A stretch of DNA of 64,000 nucleotides from Nostoc sp. HK-01. GTDB taxonomy: Bacteria; Cyanobacteriota; Cyanobacteriia; Cyanobacteriales; Nostocaceae. The notes beneath the pieces were generated by a model. That model ran no database searches. It saw only the letters and a list, made by a program, of their open reading frames with translations, and was not told the origin of the DNA. Numbering within the stretch: position 1 is the stretch's first letter; every line of letters starts with the position of its first letter. This document shows, piece after piece, positions 27,315-36,226 of this stretch. The stretch covers positions 310,001-374,000 of the forward strand of contig AP018318.1 of NCBI GenBank assembly GCA_003990705.1, written 5' to 3'. A program made the translations under genes and the position numbers.

Positions 27315-30300
27315 ATGATAATAATAGATTGGCTGGCTGTTTGGGGCGTAACTCAAGCTGTCGGGTTTACTTTTAAACCGATTTTTGAGGAATTAGCAAA
27401 AGACGTAGTAAAAGACTGGGCTAAGGATTTATTAAAATGTATACCAAAGAACATTTCGCAGCAACTAAAAAAGGAAGATATTGAAATTGCTGCTGGTAAA
27501 GCATTAAAAGAATTTTTAGAATTAATGCAGCAGGAATTAGAAGATGCAGACATAGAAGAGATAGAACTCAAACAATATACGAAAATATTAAAGAATTTCA
27601 TTAGCAATCCATTTATCAGAGAAACTCTCGGTTATCCTTTCCAATCAGACTGTCAATTTTTAGATTATCAGGCACTTTCTCGTACTTGGTATGAAATGAA
27701 TTTACCGAATTTACCCCAAAAGTTTGATTGGGAAAGACTCACCAAAAGATATGTAAAAAAAGTAAAAGCAATTATTCGAGAATCAGATAAGTTACGCTCT
27801 CTATTAGATAGTCAAACTTTAGAGGAACTAAGTAAAAATCTGCAAAAAATAGCTGGAGTTCCCACAGATTTTGATTTACATAGATATCAAGAAGGACTTT
27901 ATGAGCGTTACGGCAATCTCAAGTTAGATAGTTTAGATACCACTGGGTATGCTTATAATGAATTGAAGTTATGGCGGATGTTTATTGCCCAGAATGTCCG
28001 GGAAGTTCACCAAGTTTTACCCCAAGTACATGAATTACCCAAAGAACATTTCAAAAAGCTCAGAGATGCTAATCAAATAGAAGCAGAAATTTTATTAGAA
28101 GAGTTAGAAGGCTACCGCAGAGTTTATTTTGAACAACCAATAGTTTCGGTTCTAGATATTATCAATAATCCAGTTTATAAATATATAGTTATTTTAGGTG
28201 ATCCAGGTTCAGGAAAATCAACGTTATTGCAATTTTTAGCACTAAATTGGGCAGAAACACCATTAAATAACATAATTTCTCAACCTATCCCTTTGTTAAT
28301 TGAGTTACGCACTTATATTAGAAGAAGAGAAAATAATGAGTGCAGTAATTTTTTAGAGTTTTTTCATAAATGTAGTGGCATAGTTCATCATCTCAATCAA
28401 AATCAACTACACGAACATTTAAAAACTGGCAATGCTTTAGTGATGTTTGATGGTTTAGATGAAGTTTTTGAATTAGGCAAAAGAGAAGATGTCATTACAG
28501 ACATTCATCGCTTTACTAATGTCTATCCTCATGTGCGGGTAATTGTCACTTCTCGCGTGATTGGCTATAAACCCCAACGCTTGCGAGATGCAGAATTTCG
28601 CCATTTTATGCTGCAAGATTTAGAAGCAGAACAGATTCAAGATTTTATCATTCGCTGGCATGAGTTAACGTTTCATGATGAAGAAGATAAGTTACGCAAA
28701 CGTGAGCGTTTACACAGAGCAATTGATACTTCAAAATCTATCGCAGAATTGGCAGGAAATCCGCTGTTATTAACGATGATGGCAATTCTCAATCGCAACC
28801 AAGAATTACCACGAGATAGAGCCACACTTTATGAACAAGCATCACGGGTGCTGCTACATCAATGGGATGTAGAACGCGCTTTGGTAGAAGATTCCCGCCT
28901 CGATCCAAAAACTATTGATTATAAAGATAAACAAGCAATGTTGCGTCAAGTTGCATATCACATGCAAACTAGTGCTAAAGGTTTGACTGGTAATTTAATT
29001 AGTGTTAATGATTTAGAAAAAATTTTGATTCGGTATTTAAAAAATATTGAATTTGAATACCCGACTAAAGTGGCGAGAGTGATGATTAATCAATTAAGGA
29101 CTCGCAATTTTATGTTATGTTTTTTAGGCGCAGATTATTATGCTTTTGTGCATCGTACTTTTTTAGAATATTTTTGTGCTTGGGAGTTTGTTTGGCAATT
29201 TAAAGAAACACAAACACTTTCTATTAAAGAATTAAATAATGAAGTTTTTGAAAAGCATTGGCGTTATGAAACTTGGCATGAAGTTTTGCGCCTGATTACG
29301 GGGATGATTGAGCCGCGGTTTGTTTGTGAAATTCTGGAATATTTAATGGCACAAAATGGGGAAGCAGAAAAGTTTATCAATCTTTTTTTAGCTGCTAAGT
29401 GCCTGGCAGAAGTGCGAAATCGGTTGTTAGTAACAACAACGGCGAATAAATTATTGCATCGGCTGAAAGAGTTAACTAAATATGACCTAGGTTATTATTA
29501 TCAACCTTATCGAGATGAAGAAGAAACTAAATTAGTTCAAGAAATTCGGACTAAAGCTGTAACATCTGTAGCAACGACTTGGAAAGATGATGCTGATACT
29601 TTAGTTTGGTTGAAACAACTGGCTAATGCTGATGAACATGAAGATGTGCGACGGACATCAGTGCAAGAATTGGCGAGAAGCTTTCGAGATCATGTTGATA
29701 CTTTGGTATGGCTAAAACAACGGGCGATCGCAGATAATGATTGGACGGTACGCCAAGTAGCATTGCAAGAATTAGCGAGAAATTTCAAAGATGATCTAGA
29801 AATTCTCCCTATGCTGCAACAACGCGCCACAACAGATGAGAATGAATATGTGCGCCAAGCCGCTGTGCAAGAATTAGCCAGAGGTTTTAAAGACAAACCC
29901 GATATTTTACACTGGCTGAAACAGCGTGTGACTGCGGATAATTCTGGGACAGTGCGACAAGTTGCAGTGCAAGAATTAGCGCGAAGCTTTAAAGATGACT
30001 TAGAAACTCTTGTTTGGCTAAAACAACGCACCACTGATAATGACTGGACTGTGCGCCAAGTTGCAGTGCAAGAATTAGCCAGGGGTTTTAAAGATGATCT
30101 TGATACTCTTTTTATCCTTAAACAATGCGCTATTACAGATGAGAACGAATATGTGCGCCAAGCTGCTGTGCAAGAATTAGCCAGGGTTTTCAAAGACGAT
30201 GCTGATACTTTCTTCATTCTGCAACAATGCGCCATATCTGATAAATATTCGGGTGTACGACAAACCGCAGTTGAGGAATTGGCGAGGGGTTTCAAAGAAG

Positions 30301-31031
30301 AACCAGAAATTTTGCCTTGGCTAAAACAACGTACTACGGCTGATAATGATCAGTATGTGCGTCGCGCTGCTATGCAAGAATTAGCTAGGGGATTTAAAGA
30401 TGATCCTGATACTCTCTTGATTTTGCAACAACGAGCGATCGCTGATCAATATTCTGATGTGCGCCGCGCCGCCGTGCAAGAATTAGCGAGGGGATTCAAA
30501 AATTACCCCGATACTTTGCTGATTTTAAAACAACGCGCCACAACAGATGATAATGAATATGTTCGCCGCACAGCATTGCAAGAACTCGCTAAGAATTTCA
30601 CAAATGACCTTGATATTCTTCCCATCCTGAAAAAACACGCGACATCAGATAAATATGCAGATGTGCGCCAAGCCGCTGTGCAAGAATTAGCCAGAAGATT
30701 CAAAAATGATCCTGAAACTCTCGTCATTCTCAAAAAACGCGCCACTGTAGATAAATCATCTAATGTGCGACAAGTGGCTGTGCAAGAGTTAGCCAGAGGT
30801 TTTAAAGACCAACTTGATTTGTTTGAAGTGTTTTACACCTGTGCTATTAATGACCCTTTTACACGGGAATATAGTTTTCAAGATAACCCCCGCCAAGTTG
30901 CACTAGAAGCAATTACCGAACAATATCCCCACTATCCACAAACATTACCATTGTTGCGCGATCGCGCCGCCAATGACCCAGATGAGCAAGTGCGCGACTT
31001 GGCTAAAAAAAAGTTAGCAGAATTAGGCTAA
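27315..31031 (+). CDS. NACHT NTPase with C-terminal HEAT-type repeats, candidate defence protein
   Basis: 1238 residues. The N-terminal region (about 1-270) is helical, starts hydrophobically (IIIDWLAVWGVTQAVGFTF) and matches no domain I can name. The NACHT domain (about 285-620) has Walker A ILGDPGSGKSTLLQF near 293, Walker B ALVMFDGLDEVFE near 376, the sensor VIVTSRVIGY and a helical arm with GNPLLLTMMAILNR. From about residue 760 there are 12 clear repeats of 34-36 residues built on VRQAAVQELARGFKDD, plus two degenerate ones at the end. Bacterial NACHT proteins (bNACHT, Avs-related STAND NTPases) include antiphage sensors in which such repeats detect the trigger. Here that role is inferred. 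No effector domain or partner gene is evident. Confidence 0.9.
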   Translation: MIIIDWLAVWGVTQAVGFTFKPIFEELAKDVVKDWAKDLLKCIPKNISQQLKKEDIEIAAGKALKEFLELMQQELEDADIEEIELKQYTKILKNFISNPFIRETLGYPFQSDCQFLDYQALSRTWYEMNLPNLPQKFDWERLTKRYVKKVKAIIRESDKLRSLLDSQTLEELSKNLQKIAGVPTDFDLHRYQEGLYERYGNLKLDSLDTTGYAYNELKLWRMFIAQNVREVHQVLPQVHELPKEHFKKLRDANQIEAEILLEELEGYRRVYFEQPIVSVLDIINNPVYKYIVILGDPGSGKSTLLQFLALNWAETPLNNIISQPIPLLIELRTYIRRRENNECSNFLEFFHKCSGIVHHLNQNQLHEHLKTGNALVMFDGLDEVFELGKREDVITDIHRFTNVYPHVRVIVTSRVIGYKPQRLRDAEFRHFMLQDLEAEQIQDFIIRWHELTFHDEEDKLRKRERLHRAIDTSKSIAELAGNPLLLTMMAILNRNQELPRDRATLYEQASRVLLHQWDVERALVEDSRLDPKTIDYKDKQAMLRQVAYHMQTSAKGLTGNLISVNDLEKILIRYLKNIEFEYPTKVARVMINQLRTRNFMLCFLGADYYAFVHRTFLEYFCAWEFVWQFKETQTLSIKELNNEVFEKHWRYETWHEVLRLITGMIEPRFVCEILEYLMAQNGEAEKFINLFLAAKCLAEVRNRLLVTTTANKLLHRLKELTKYDLGYYYQPYRDEEETKLVQEIRTKAVTSVATTWKDDADTLVWLKQLANADEHEDVRRTSVQELARSFRDHVDTLVWLKQRAIADNDWTVRQVALQELARNFKDDLEILPMLQQRATTDENEYVRQAAVQELARGFKDKPDILHWLKQRVTADNSGTVRQVAVQELARSFKDDLETLVWLKQRTTDNDWTVRQVAVQELARGFKDDLDTLFILKQCAITDENEYVRQAAVQELARVFKDDADTFFILQQCAISDKYSGVRQTAVEELARGFKEEPEILPWLKQRTTADNDQYVRRAAMQELARGFKDDPDTLLILQQRAIADQYSDVRRAAVQELARGFKNYPDTLLILKQRATTDDNEYVRRTALQELAKNFTNDLDILPILKKHATSDKYADVRQAAVQELARRFKNDPETLVILKKRATVDKSSNVRQVAVQELARGFKDQLDLFEVFYTCAINDPFTREYSFQDNPRQVALEAITEQYPHYPQTLPLLRDRAANDPDEQVRDLAKKKLAELG

Positions 31032-31246
31032 AAATTTTGGTGATCAGCTGTTGCAAATTTAACTTGCATAACATACTCAATTTTCTTGTATGCAGCTCAC
31101 CTTACTTTGCTCTGTTTACATTTGTTTGGAGACAACCTCTTATAATATATTATGAAAGCAAATTACAGCGGTTTTCATCCTATTGAAGTACATCCTTCTC
31201 GTCTCTGTTACCTATCTATTTGTAGTCATAACTTATTAGCAAAAGA

Positions 31247-31498
31247 ATGAACCTATCAAATTTTGAACCCCAAATAATTGATCGAATTATTGAAATGGCC
31301 TGGGAAGATAGAACCCCATTTGAGGCAATTGAGGCACAGTTTGGACTGCAAGAAAAACAGGTAATTGCCTTAATGCGTCAGCAAATGAAACCATCCAGTT
31401 TTCGGATGTGGCGAGAAAGAGTTACTAAACGCAAAACTAAACATTTAAATAAACGAGAATTTGTTGCTGGCAGATTTAAATCACAAAATCAAAAATAA
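31247..31498 (+). CDS. TIGR03643 family small protein
   Basis: 83 residues. The pattern IIEMAWEDRTPFEAIEAQFG, then KQVIALMRQQMKPSSFRMW and a basic tail (RVTKRKTKHLNKRE) is that of the small TIGR03643 family. It is predicted to be all-helical, with an HTH-like first half and a strongly basic C-terminus that suggests nucleic-acid contact. The function is not known. The start context (AAAAGAATG) is acceptable. Confidence 0.85.
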   Translation: MNLSNFEPQIIDRIIEMAWEDRTPFEAIEAQFGLQEKQVIALMRQQMKPSSFRMWRERVTKRKTKHLNKREFVAGRFKSQNQK

Positions 31499-31601
31499 TG
31501 AATCGAACAGTCTGATAGAACTCCTATTGCAAACAAATCTGTTCTCTTTTTCCTGTTCCCTAGCTTCACGAATAAGTTTGTAAATTAAATAAAATTGCTA
31601 T

Positions 31602-31709
31602 ATGAATCACGAGATTATCATTTTTTTGCTGAGTGCTGGGTTGCTCATTATATATTTAATTTTCTCAGCCTTGACCGAGATGGGGACAAAGTTACCTGGG
31701 AAGAAGTGA
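31602..31709 (+). CDS. possible 35-residue single-span membrane peptide
   Basis: Frame MNHEIIIFLLSAGLLIIYLI followed by a short polar tail ending PGKK. It has the look of a one-helix membrane miniprotein, but no ribosome site is obvious. A second frame over the same DNA reads as an EF-hand-like fragment (LDRDGDKVTWEEVSDRL, 31664-31732), so one of the two readings, or both, is accidental. Low confidence. Confidence 0.25.
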   Translation: MNHEIIIFLLSAGLLIIYLIFSALTEMGTKLPGKK

Positions 31710-31748
31710 GCGATCGCCTAGTTTTCCAATAAACTAGAAGCAAAACTC

Positions 31749-31973
31749 CTATTCAATTACGTCCTCAACCTTAAAAATTTGTCCTGCTACCGTTACTTGG
31801 TCGCTGGAGACTAACTTTCGTCCGCGACGGGTTTCAACTGTACCATTGACTTTAACATCACCATTAATAATCATCAGTTTGGCTTGTCCTCCAGTTCCGG
31901 CAATACCTAACAACTTTAAAAACTGGTCGAGTTTAATCATTTTGCCGCTTGTTGAATGTAATTCATACTGCAC
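31749..31973 (-). CDS. S4-domain RNA-binding protein (YbcJ-like)
   Basis: 74 residues, essentially one S4 domain: KLDQFLKLLGIAGTGGQAKL, then INGDVKVNGTVETRRGRKL and VTVAGQIF. This is the small ribosome-associated YbcJ/YaaA-type RNA-binding family. The C-terminal strand is complete. The gene is alone on its strand, and the N-terminal MQYELHSTSGKM may include a few non-native residues if the later Met is used. Confidence 0.88.
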   Translation of the reverse strand: MQYELHSTSGKMIKLDQFLKLLGIAGTGGQAKLMIINGDVKVNGTVETRRGRKLVSSDQVTVAGQIFKVEDVIE

Positions 31974-32100
31974 ATCAACTTTATTTTAGGGATAATCGCC
32001 TCACTGCTACCAAAAAAATTATGCAAAAAGCCAACAAGACCGTTCATCTCGGTTTATGTGCCGATGAAGTCAAGGCTTTTTTCAGCCAATATTTATTAAG

Positions 32101-32487
32101 ATGATAGAAAATAATTTAGGTAAAACTATGAAAGAAAATAGTATCATCATCGGTTTTCATGCTCATGTTTACTATGATCTAGAAACTCGTGATGTTGCGG
32201 CTCAAATCCGCGAAGGATTAGGTACAAGATTTGAAGTGCAACTGGGACGTTGGCATGATCAGCCAATTGGGCCACATCCTAAATCAATGTATCAAGTTGC
32301 CTTTGCACCAAACCAATTTCCGCAAGTCGTACCTTGGTTAATGCTGAACCGTGAAGGATTAGATATTCTCGTCCATCCTGAGACTGGTGATGATGTCACA
32401 GACCATACAGCACACGCTTTATGGCTAGGAAATAAGCTGGAATTGAATATCCAAGTTCTACAGCGAATTAGACCTAACGCCTCTTAA
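32101..32487 (+). CDS. DOPA 4,5-dioxygenase family protein
   Basis: 128 residues from 32101; a start at 32128 (MKENSIIIGFHAH) fits the family better. The motif IIIGFHAHVYYD, then LGRWHDQPIGPHP and ILVHPETGDDVTDHT give the conserved His set of the DOPA dioxygenase-like fold. Plant and fungal relatives cleave the DOPA ring during betalain or muscaflavin formation. The substrate of bacterial members is largely untested. It is followed 83 bp later by a phosphatase gene on the same strand. Confidence 0.88.
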   Translation: MIENNLGKTMKENSIIIGFHAHVYYDLETRDVAAQIREGLGTRFEVQLGRWHDQPIGPHPKSMYQVAFAPNQFPQVVPWLMLNREGLDILVHPETGDDVTDHTAHALWLGNKLELNIQVLQRIRPNAS

Positions 32488-32570
32488 AAACCTCCGCATA
32501 CCTTTGCCTGGAAAACAGCAAGAATTTGCTGCAAACGAGATGAGGTAACGGGAATTAGATACCAGAATAT

Positions 32571-33116
32571 ATGACTAAAAATATATACAGATTTGCTGCG
32601 GCTTGGGAGCATGAGCCAATTGTATTTGGAGCTTCCAGACCAGGGTACTCCCATCAAAAAGTATATAATTGGATTGAGTTTATGAAACAGCAAAATATCC
32701 AACGAGTTTGCTGTCTTCTGAGCGAAGAACAATTAGCTTTCTATCCTCATCTTTTAGGCATATATCAACAAGAATTTGGTAGTCAAAAAGTTTGTTGGAC
32801 ACCTATTGAAGATTTCCATTTTGCTAATTTAGAAACACTCACACAAAAAATACTTCCTTTTTTATTAGCAGCAGACAAAGAAAGTGAGAAAGTAGTTGTA
32901 CACTGCTCTGGTGGGATTGGCCGCACTGGTCATGTACTAGCTGCATGGTTAGTGAGTATGCGGGGATTCTCTAATCAAGATGCGATCGCCGCCGTGAGAA
33001 GAACAGGTAGAAATCCTTATGAAGCTGCGATCGCTGCTGCGTTAACTCTGAGAAATCCCTTCAAAGTTGTAAAGGAACTGAATATCCTCTTAGATAATTG
33101 TCGTCTAGCATTCTAG
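32571..33116 (+). CDS. protein tyrosine/dual-specificity phosphatase
   Basis: 181 residues. The Cx5R active-site loop is VVHCSGGIGRTGHVLAAW near residue 116, with the Cys nucleophile and Arg. A general-acid Asp is likely in PIEDFHFANL. The fold and length fit the cyclin-dependent kinase inhibitor-3/atypical dual-specificity group found in cyanobacteria. It would remove phosphate from protein Tyr or Ser/Thr. The substrate is unknown. Confidence 0.88.
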   Translation: MTKNIYRFAAAWEHEPIVFGASRPGYSHQKVYNWIEFMKQQNIQRVCCLLSEEQLAFYPHLLGIYQQEFGSQKVCWTPIEDFHFANLETLTQKILPFLLAADKESEKVVVHCSGGIGRTGHVLAAWLVSMRGFSNQDAIAAVRRTGRNPYEAAIAAALTLRNPFKVVKELNILLDNCRLAF

Positions 33117-33158
33117 TTTGTTTCACCTAAAACACTATGAATGCTTTGATCAACTAAA

Positions 33159-33824
33159 TTAACGCTTGCGTGCTAACGTTAGTCCATCGGCAACTGGAAT
33201 CAAACTTAGATCTATGCGATCGTCTTGAGATAACTTGCTGTTAAACTCACGAATAGCTGTGGTAGATGAGTCCTGTAGTTCTAATTGAGTCACTCTTCCA
33301 GACCACAGCACATTATCAATCGCAATTAAACCACCAGGACGCACTAACTTTAACGCAAATTCGTAATAAATATAGTAGTTTTCCTTATCTGCATCGATAA
33401 AGGCCAAGTCAAAAGTTTCCGCTTGATTTTGTGCTAAAAGATACTCTAAAGTTTCCGTCGCTGGAGCAATTCGCAAGTCAATTTTATCTGCCACACCTGC
33501 TTTCTCCCAATAGCGCCGAGCCACAGATGTAAACTCTTCGCTAACATCACAAGCAATAATTTTACCATCAGGCGGTAATGCCAAAGCAACACTCAAAGAA
33601 CTATAGCCAGTAAAAACTCCCACTTCCAAAGTTTTCTTTGCACCAATTAACTTGACCAACAGTGCTAAAAACTGTCCTTGTTCCGGTGCAACCTGCATAT
33701 TTGCACGGGGATGGTGAGCAGTCTCTTGTCGTAGCTGCAAAAGTACTTCTGGTTCCCGTAGAGATACAGACAAGAGATATTCGTACAAATTTTGTGTCAG
33801 GTTCAGTGTTTTACTATTAGACAT
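33159..33824 (-). CDS. class I SAM-dependent O-methyltransferase (CCoAOMT-like)
   Basis: 221 residues. SAM motif I is LEVGVFTGYSSLSVALALP, the acidic ribose-binding motif is IACDVSEE, and the metal-site region is DLAFIDADKENYYIYYEFAL followed by IAIDNVLWSGRV. These are the marks of the cation-dependent caffeoyl-CoA-type O-methyltransferases, which methylate catechols. The physiological substrate is unknown. The adjacent DOPA dioxygenase-like gene also belongs to a catechol-acting family, but it is on the other strand. Confidence 0.92.
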   Translation of the reverse strand: MSNSKTLNLTQNLYEYLLSVSLREPEVLLQLRQETAHHPRANMQVAPEQGQFLALLVKLIGAKKTLEVGVFTGYSSLSVALALPPDGKIIACDVSEEFTSVARRYWEKAGVADKIDLRIAPATETLEYLLAQNQAETFDLAFIDADKENYYIYYEFALKLVRPGGLIAIDNVLWSGRVTQLELQDSSTTAIREFNSKLSQDDRIDLSLIPVADGLTLARKR

Positions 33825-34016
33825 AATTTCTTGGAGCTTGCGTTTACTGCTTATTTGTGTGAATATTCTATCAAAATAACGGTAAATTGCTCGACTTGTC
33901 GTAGTATTTAGTATGTTTATAGTCTAAATGTTACATATATTGCTCAAATACTTGAGCAATTACGCATGAAAACGAAAAATCATTACTTTGTCACCTGTTT
34001 CCTGCTATAAAATAAT

Positions 34017-34526
34017 ATGCAATTAATTGAAAATTTTGCCACCAATCGCCTGTTAGCTGAACGGCTACAATTTCAACATTTAAATGAATTAAATTGGATG
34101 CACCAAAATCAACAAGTGATGGCAACTTTAGGTGGTGTGCGTTCTGATGAAGCAACCCGTTTGTTTATTTTCAATAACTTGCATCATTGGCAGCGTTATG
34201 GGTTTGGTTTATGGGTATTTCGAGATAAAGTTAATCATCAATTCGTTGGTCGTGCTGGTCTTCGCCATACTGATGTAGAAGGTAATAATGAAGTTGAATT
34301 AGCTTATGCTCTTATGGCTAAATTCTGGGGTCAAGGATTAGCGACTGAAATGGGAGAAAAAATATTGCAGGTAGGTTTTGAAATCCTGAAGTTGCGGGAA
34401 GTAGTTTGTTTTACTCTTACGACTAATAAATCTTCACAGAGGGTGATGGAAAAGTTGGGTTTTAAGCACGAGCGTGAGCTTATTTATGCTAATTTACCTC
34501 ATTTGTTTTATCGATTAAAGGTTTAA
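34017..34526 (+). CDS. GNAT family N-acetyltransferase (RimJ-like)
   Basis: 169 residues. The N-terminal TNRLLAERLQ strand is followed by FVGRAGLRH, ELAYALMAKFWGQGLATEMG (acetyl-CoA pyrophosphate loop region, variant of QxxGxA) and SQRVMEKLGFKHERE, the typical RimJ/RimL C-terminal motif. It transfers acetyl from acetyl-CoA to an amine; the acceptor is unknown. The base composition is like the neighbours. Confidence 0.9.
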   Translation: MQLIENFATNRLLAERLQFQHLNELNWMHQNQQVMATLGGVRSDEATRLFIFNNLHHWQRYGFGLWVFRDKVNHQFVGRAGLRHTDVEGNNEVELAYALMAKFWGQGLATEMGEKILQVGFEILKLREVVCFTLTTNKSSQRVMEKLGFKHERELIYANLPHLFYRLKV

Positions 34527-34618
34527 TTATAAAATTAATATTTTTATGGATATTTATATTTTTTCTAAATGTAAAAAATCTGATAATATCTAATTTAGAA
34601 TTTCCGCAATTAAGTTAA

Positions 34619-35389
34619 ATGTCTTTTATTCAAAATTTTAAAAATGCCAATGCTATGATTATCGGAGCCAGCCAAGGCATTGGTTTCGGTTTTGTTAAAC
34701 AACTACTTCAAGATACCAGAATCAACAAAATCTACGCAACATATCGTCAGCAACAAACAGCAGCAGAGTTATTAGCTTTAACATCTGAATATGCTGATAA
34801 ACTAACTTGTATAGAAATGGATATTACTGATGAGTTACAGATTGTTGAAGCTGTAAGAAATATCAGCACACAAATCAATAAACTGCACTTAGTCATTAAC
34901 TGCGTAGGACTGTTACATGAAGATGATTTCCAACCCGAAAAAAGCTTAAGACAAATTAACCCAGAAAATTTACTACGCTATTTTCAAATTAACAGTATTG
35001 GTGCAGTATTACTAGCTAAACATTTATTACCTTTATTTCGCCATAAAGAACCCAGCGTGTTTGCCAGTATCTCTGCTAAAGTGGGCAGTATTGGCGACAA
35101 CCAACTGGGAGGATGGTATGGTTATCGTGCTTCTAAAGCGGCGCTGAATATGTTGATGCGAACAGCCGCAATTGAGTATGGTAGAAGTTGTCCTCAGACT
35201 TTGGTTGTAACTTTACATCCCGGAACAACTGATACTCGTCTTTCTCGTCCATTTCAGCGCAGTGTACCACCAGAAAAATTATTTTCAGTAGAACGTACTG
35301 TATCCCAATTATTAACTGTAATTGAACAACTGGAAGCAGACGATAGTGGGCAATTTTTTTCCTGGGATGGAAGCAAATTACCTTGGTAA
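34619..35389 (+). CDS. short-chain dehydrogenase/reductase (CsgA-like)
   Basis: 256 residues. The cofactor motif is MIIGASQGIGFGFVKQLL, with NCVGLLHED as the NxxG-like strand, Ser in FASISAKVGSIG, and the catalytic YxxxK in GGWYGYRASKAALNM. The long substrate tail VVTLHPGTTDTRLSRPF fits the CsgA/C-factor-like SDR group. Substrate unknown. The gene is 92 bp downstream of the acetyltransferase gene on the same strand. Confidence 0.92.
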   Translation: MSFIQNFKNANAMIIGASQGIGFGFVKQLLQDTRINKIYATYRQQQTAAELLALTSEYADKLTCIEMDITDELQIVEAVRNISTQINKLHLVINCVGLLHEDDFQPEKSLRQINPENLLRYFQINSIGAVLLAKHLLPLFRHKEPSVFASISAKVGSIGDNQLGGWYGYRASKAALNMLMRTAAIEYGRSCPQTLVVTLHPGTTDTRLSRPFQRSVPPEKLFSVERTVSQLLTVIEQLEADDSGQFFSWDGSKLPW

Positions 35390-35406
35390 CTAAATCTCAA
35401 ATAAGT

Positions 35407-35697
35407 TTACAAGTCAGGAAACATTTTATCTCCAAAAATACCAGGGTCGCGTAAAACGCACGAAAAAGTAAATTGACCAGTAAAATGATTAAAATATGGG
35501 CGACATTCTCCATCTTCAGTACTGATATTTTGATCGTGTAATTTTTCGCCAACATAATAGCGGATTCTAGCACGGCCTCTGCGAATCAGACTTTTAGTAA
35601 GTCTTTTATCAGGTTCATCTTTGGTATTAAGACCACCGCATATACTAGCTGCTACTTGTGGAGTTAGTTCAGTGAACAATTGTTGATGAGATGGCAT
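35407..35697 (-). CDS. small protein with double-glycine-type leader
   Basis: 96 residues. The N-terminus MPSHQQLFTELTPQVAASIC ending in GG matches the leader style of cyanobacterial bacteriocin-like precursors (ELTxxQAAxxxGG). The remaining 74 residues are basic at first (KRLTKSLIRRGRARIRYY) and end neutral, with two Cys in the core and one next to the GG. No peptidase-transporter or modification gene is nearby, so export and maturation would need distant genes. The family is common in Nostocales and its function is mostly unknown. It could equally be a non-secreted orphan with a fortuitous motif. Confidence 0.65.
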   Translation of the reverse strand: MPSHQQLFTELTPQVAASICGGLNTKDEPDKRLTKSLIRRGRARIRYYVGEKLHDQNISTEDGECRPYFNHFTGQFTFSCVLRDPGIFGDKMFPDL

Positions 35698-36226
35698 AAT
35701 TATGAGCCTTAGATACGTATGTCATTGATGAGGATTCTAGATAAGTGCGATCGCAATATACGTATATAATTTTGCTAAATTAAATATGTCTTAAATACTC
35801 AACAGAGTAAACAAAACTTTATACTATCATTTTATTTAATTATACAAAATTTCAGTCCTAACTATTCGCAGAAAATATATTTTTTTTAGACATTATTCCT
35901 GAATCTATTTAATTGATAAAACTCGCTAAAACTATTCAATATAACTTTTCAGCACGATATTTAATTCATTCTCTGGTTCAATAGAATTCATTACTTAGTT
36001 GCCTTAAAATTCTCAGCAAGATATGGGCTGTGTAGACATTTGTAAAACTCATAATCTGTTTAATTACTAAAGACGCAGGTATTAATTGGGTAATGCTTGG
36101 CTCATTTGAGTAAATATCTAAATATAAACTTATATTTTTCTGGCTGTCAGTTCGTAACTAACTCTTTAGTACTTTTCCCAATATTTCACTTGTCTTACTA
36201 ATTCCAACTATGTATTGGGTTTGCTC
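35698..36226. other. AT-rich intergenic region
   Basis: About 530 bp between divergent genes. Very AT-rich, with one HIP1-related site near 35748. Both promoters must lie here but none can be defined. No RNA gene or repeat was recognised. Confidence 0.4.

Noticed and set aside
29690-30745. Long minus-strand open frames (201 and 80 codons) with repeated motifs
   Set aside because: They mirror the HEAT repeats of the NACHT gene; the plus-strand frame is continuous and carries the domain motifs.
27315-31031. hetF, the usual neighbour of NsiR1 arrays
   Set aside because: The protein has a NACHT NTPase and HEAT repeats and no caspase/CHAT-like protease motif, so it is not HetF.
32021-32104. 27-codon frame ending in an ATGA overlap with the DOPA dioxygenase-like gene
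   Set aside because: It could be a coupled leader peptide, but no ribosome site or family is visible, and the downstream gene probably starts at 32128 instead.
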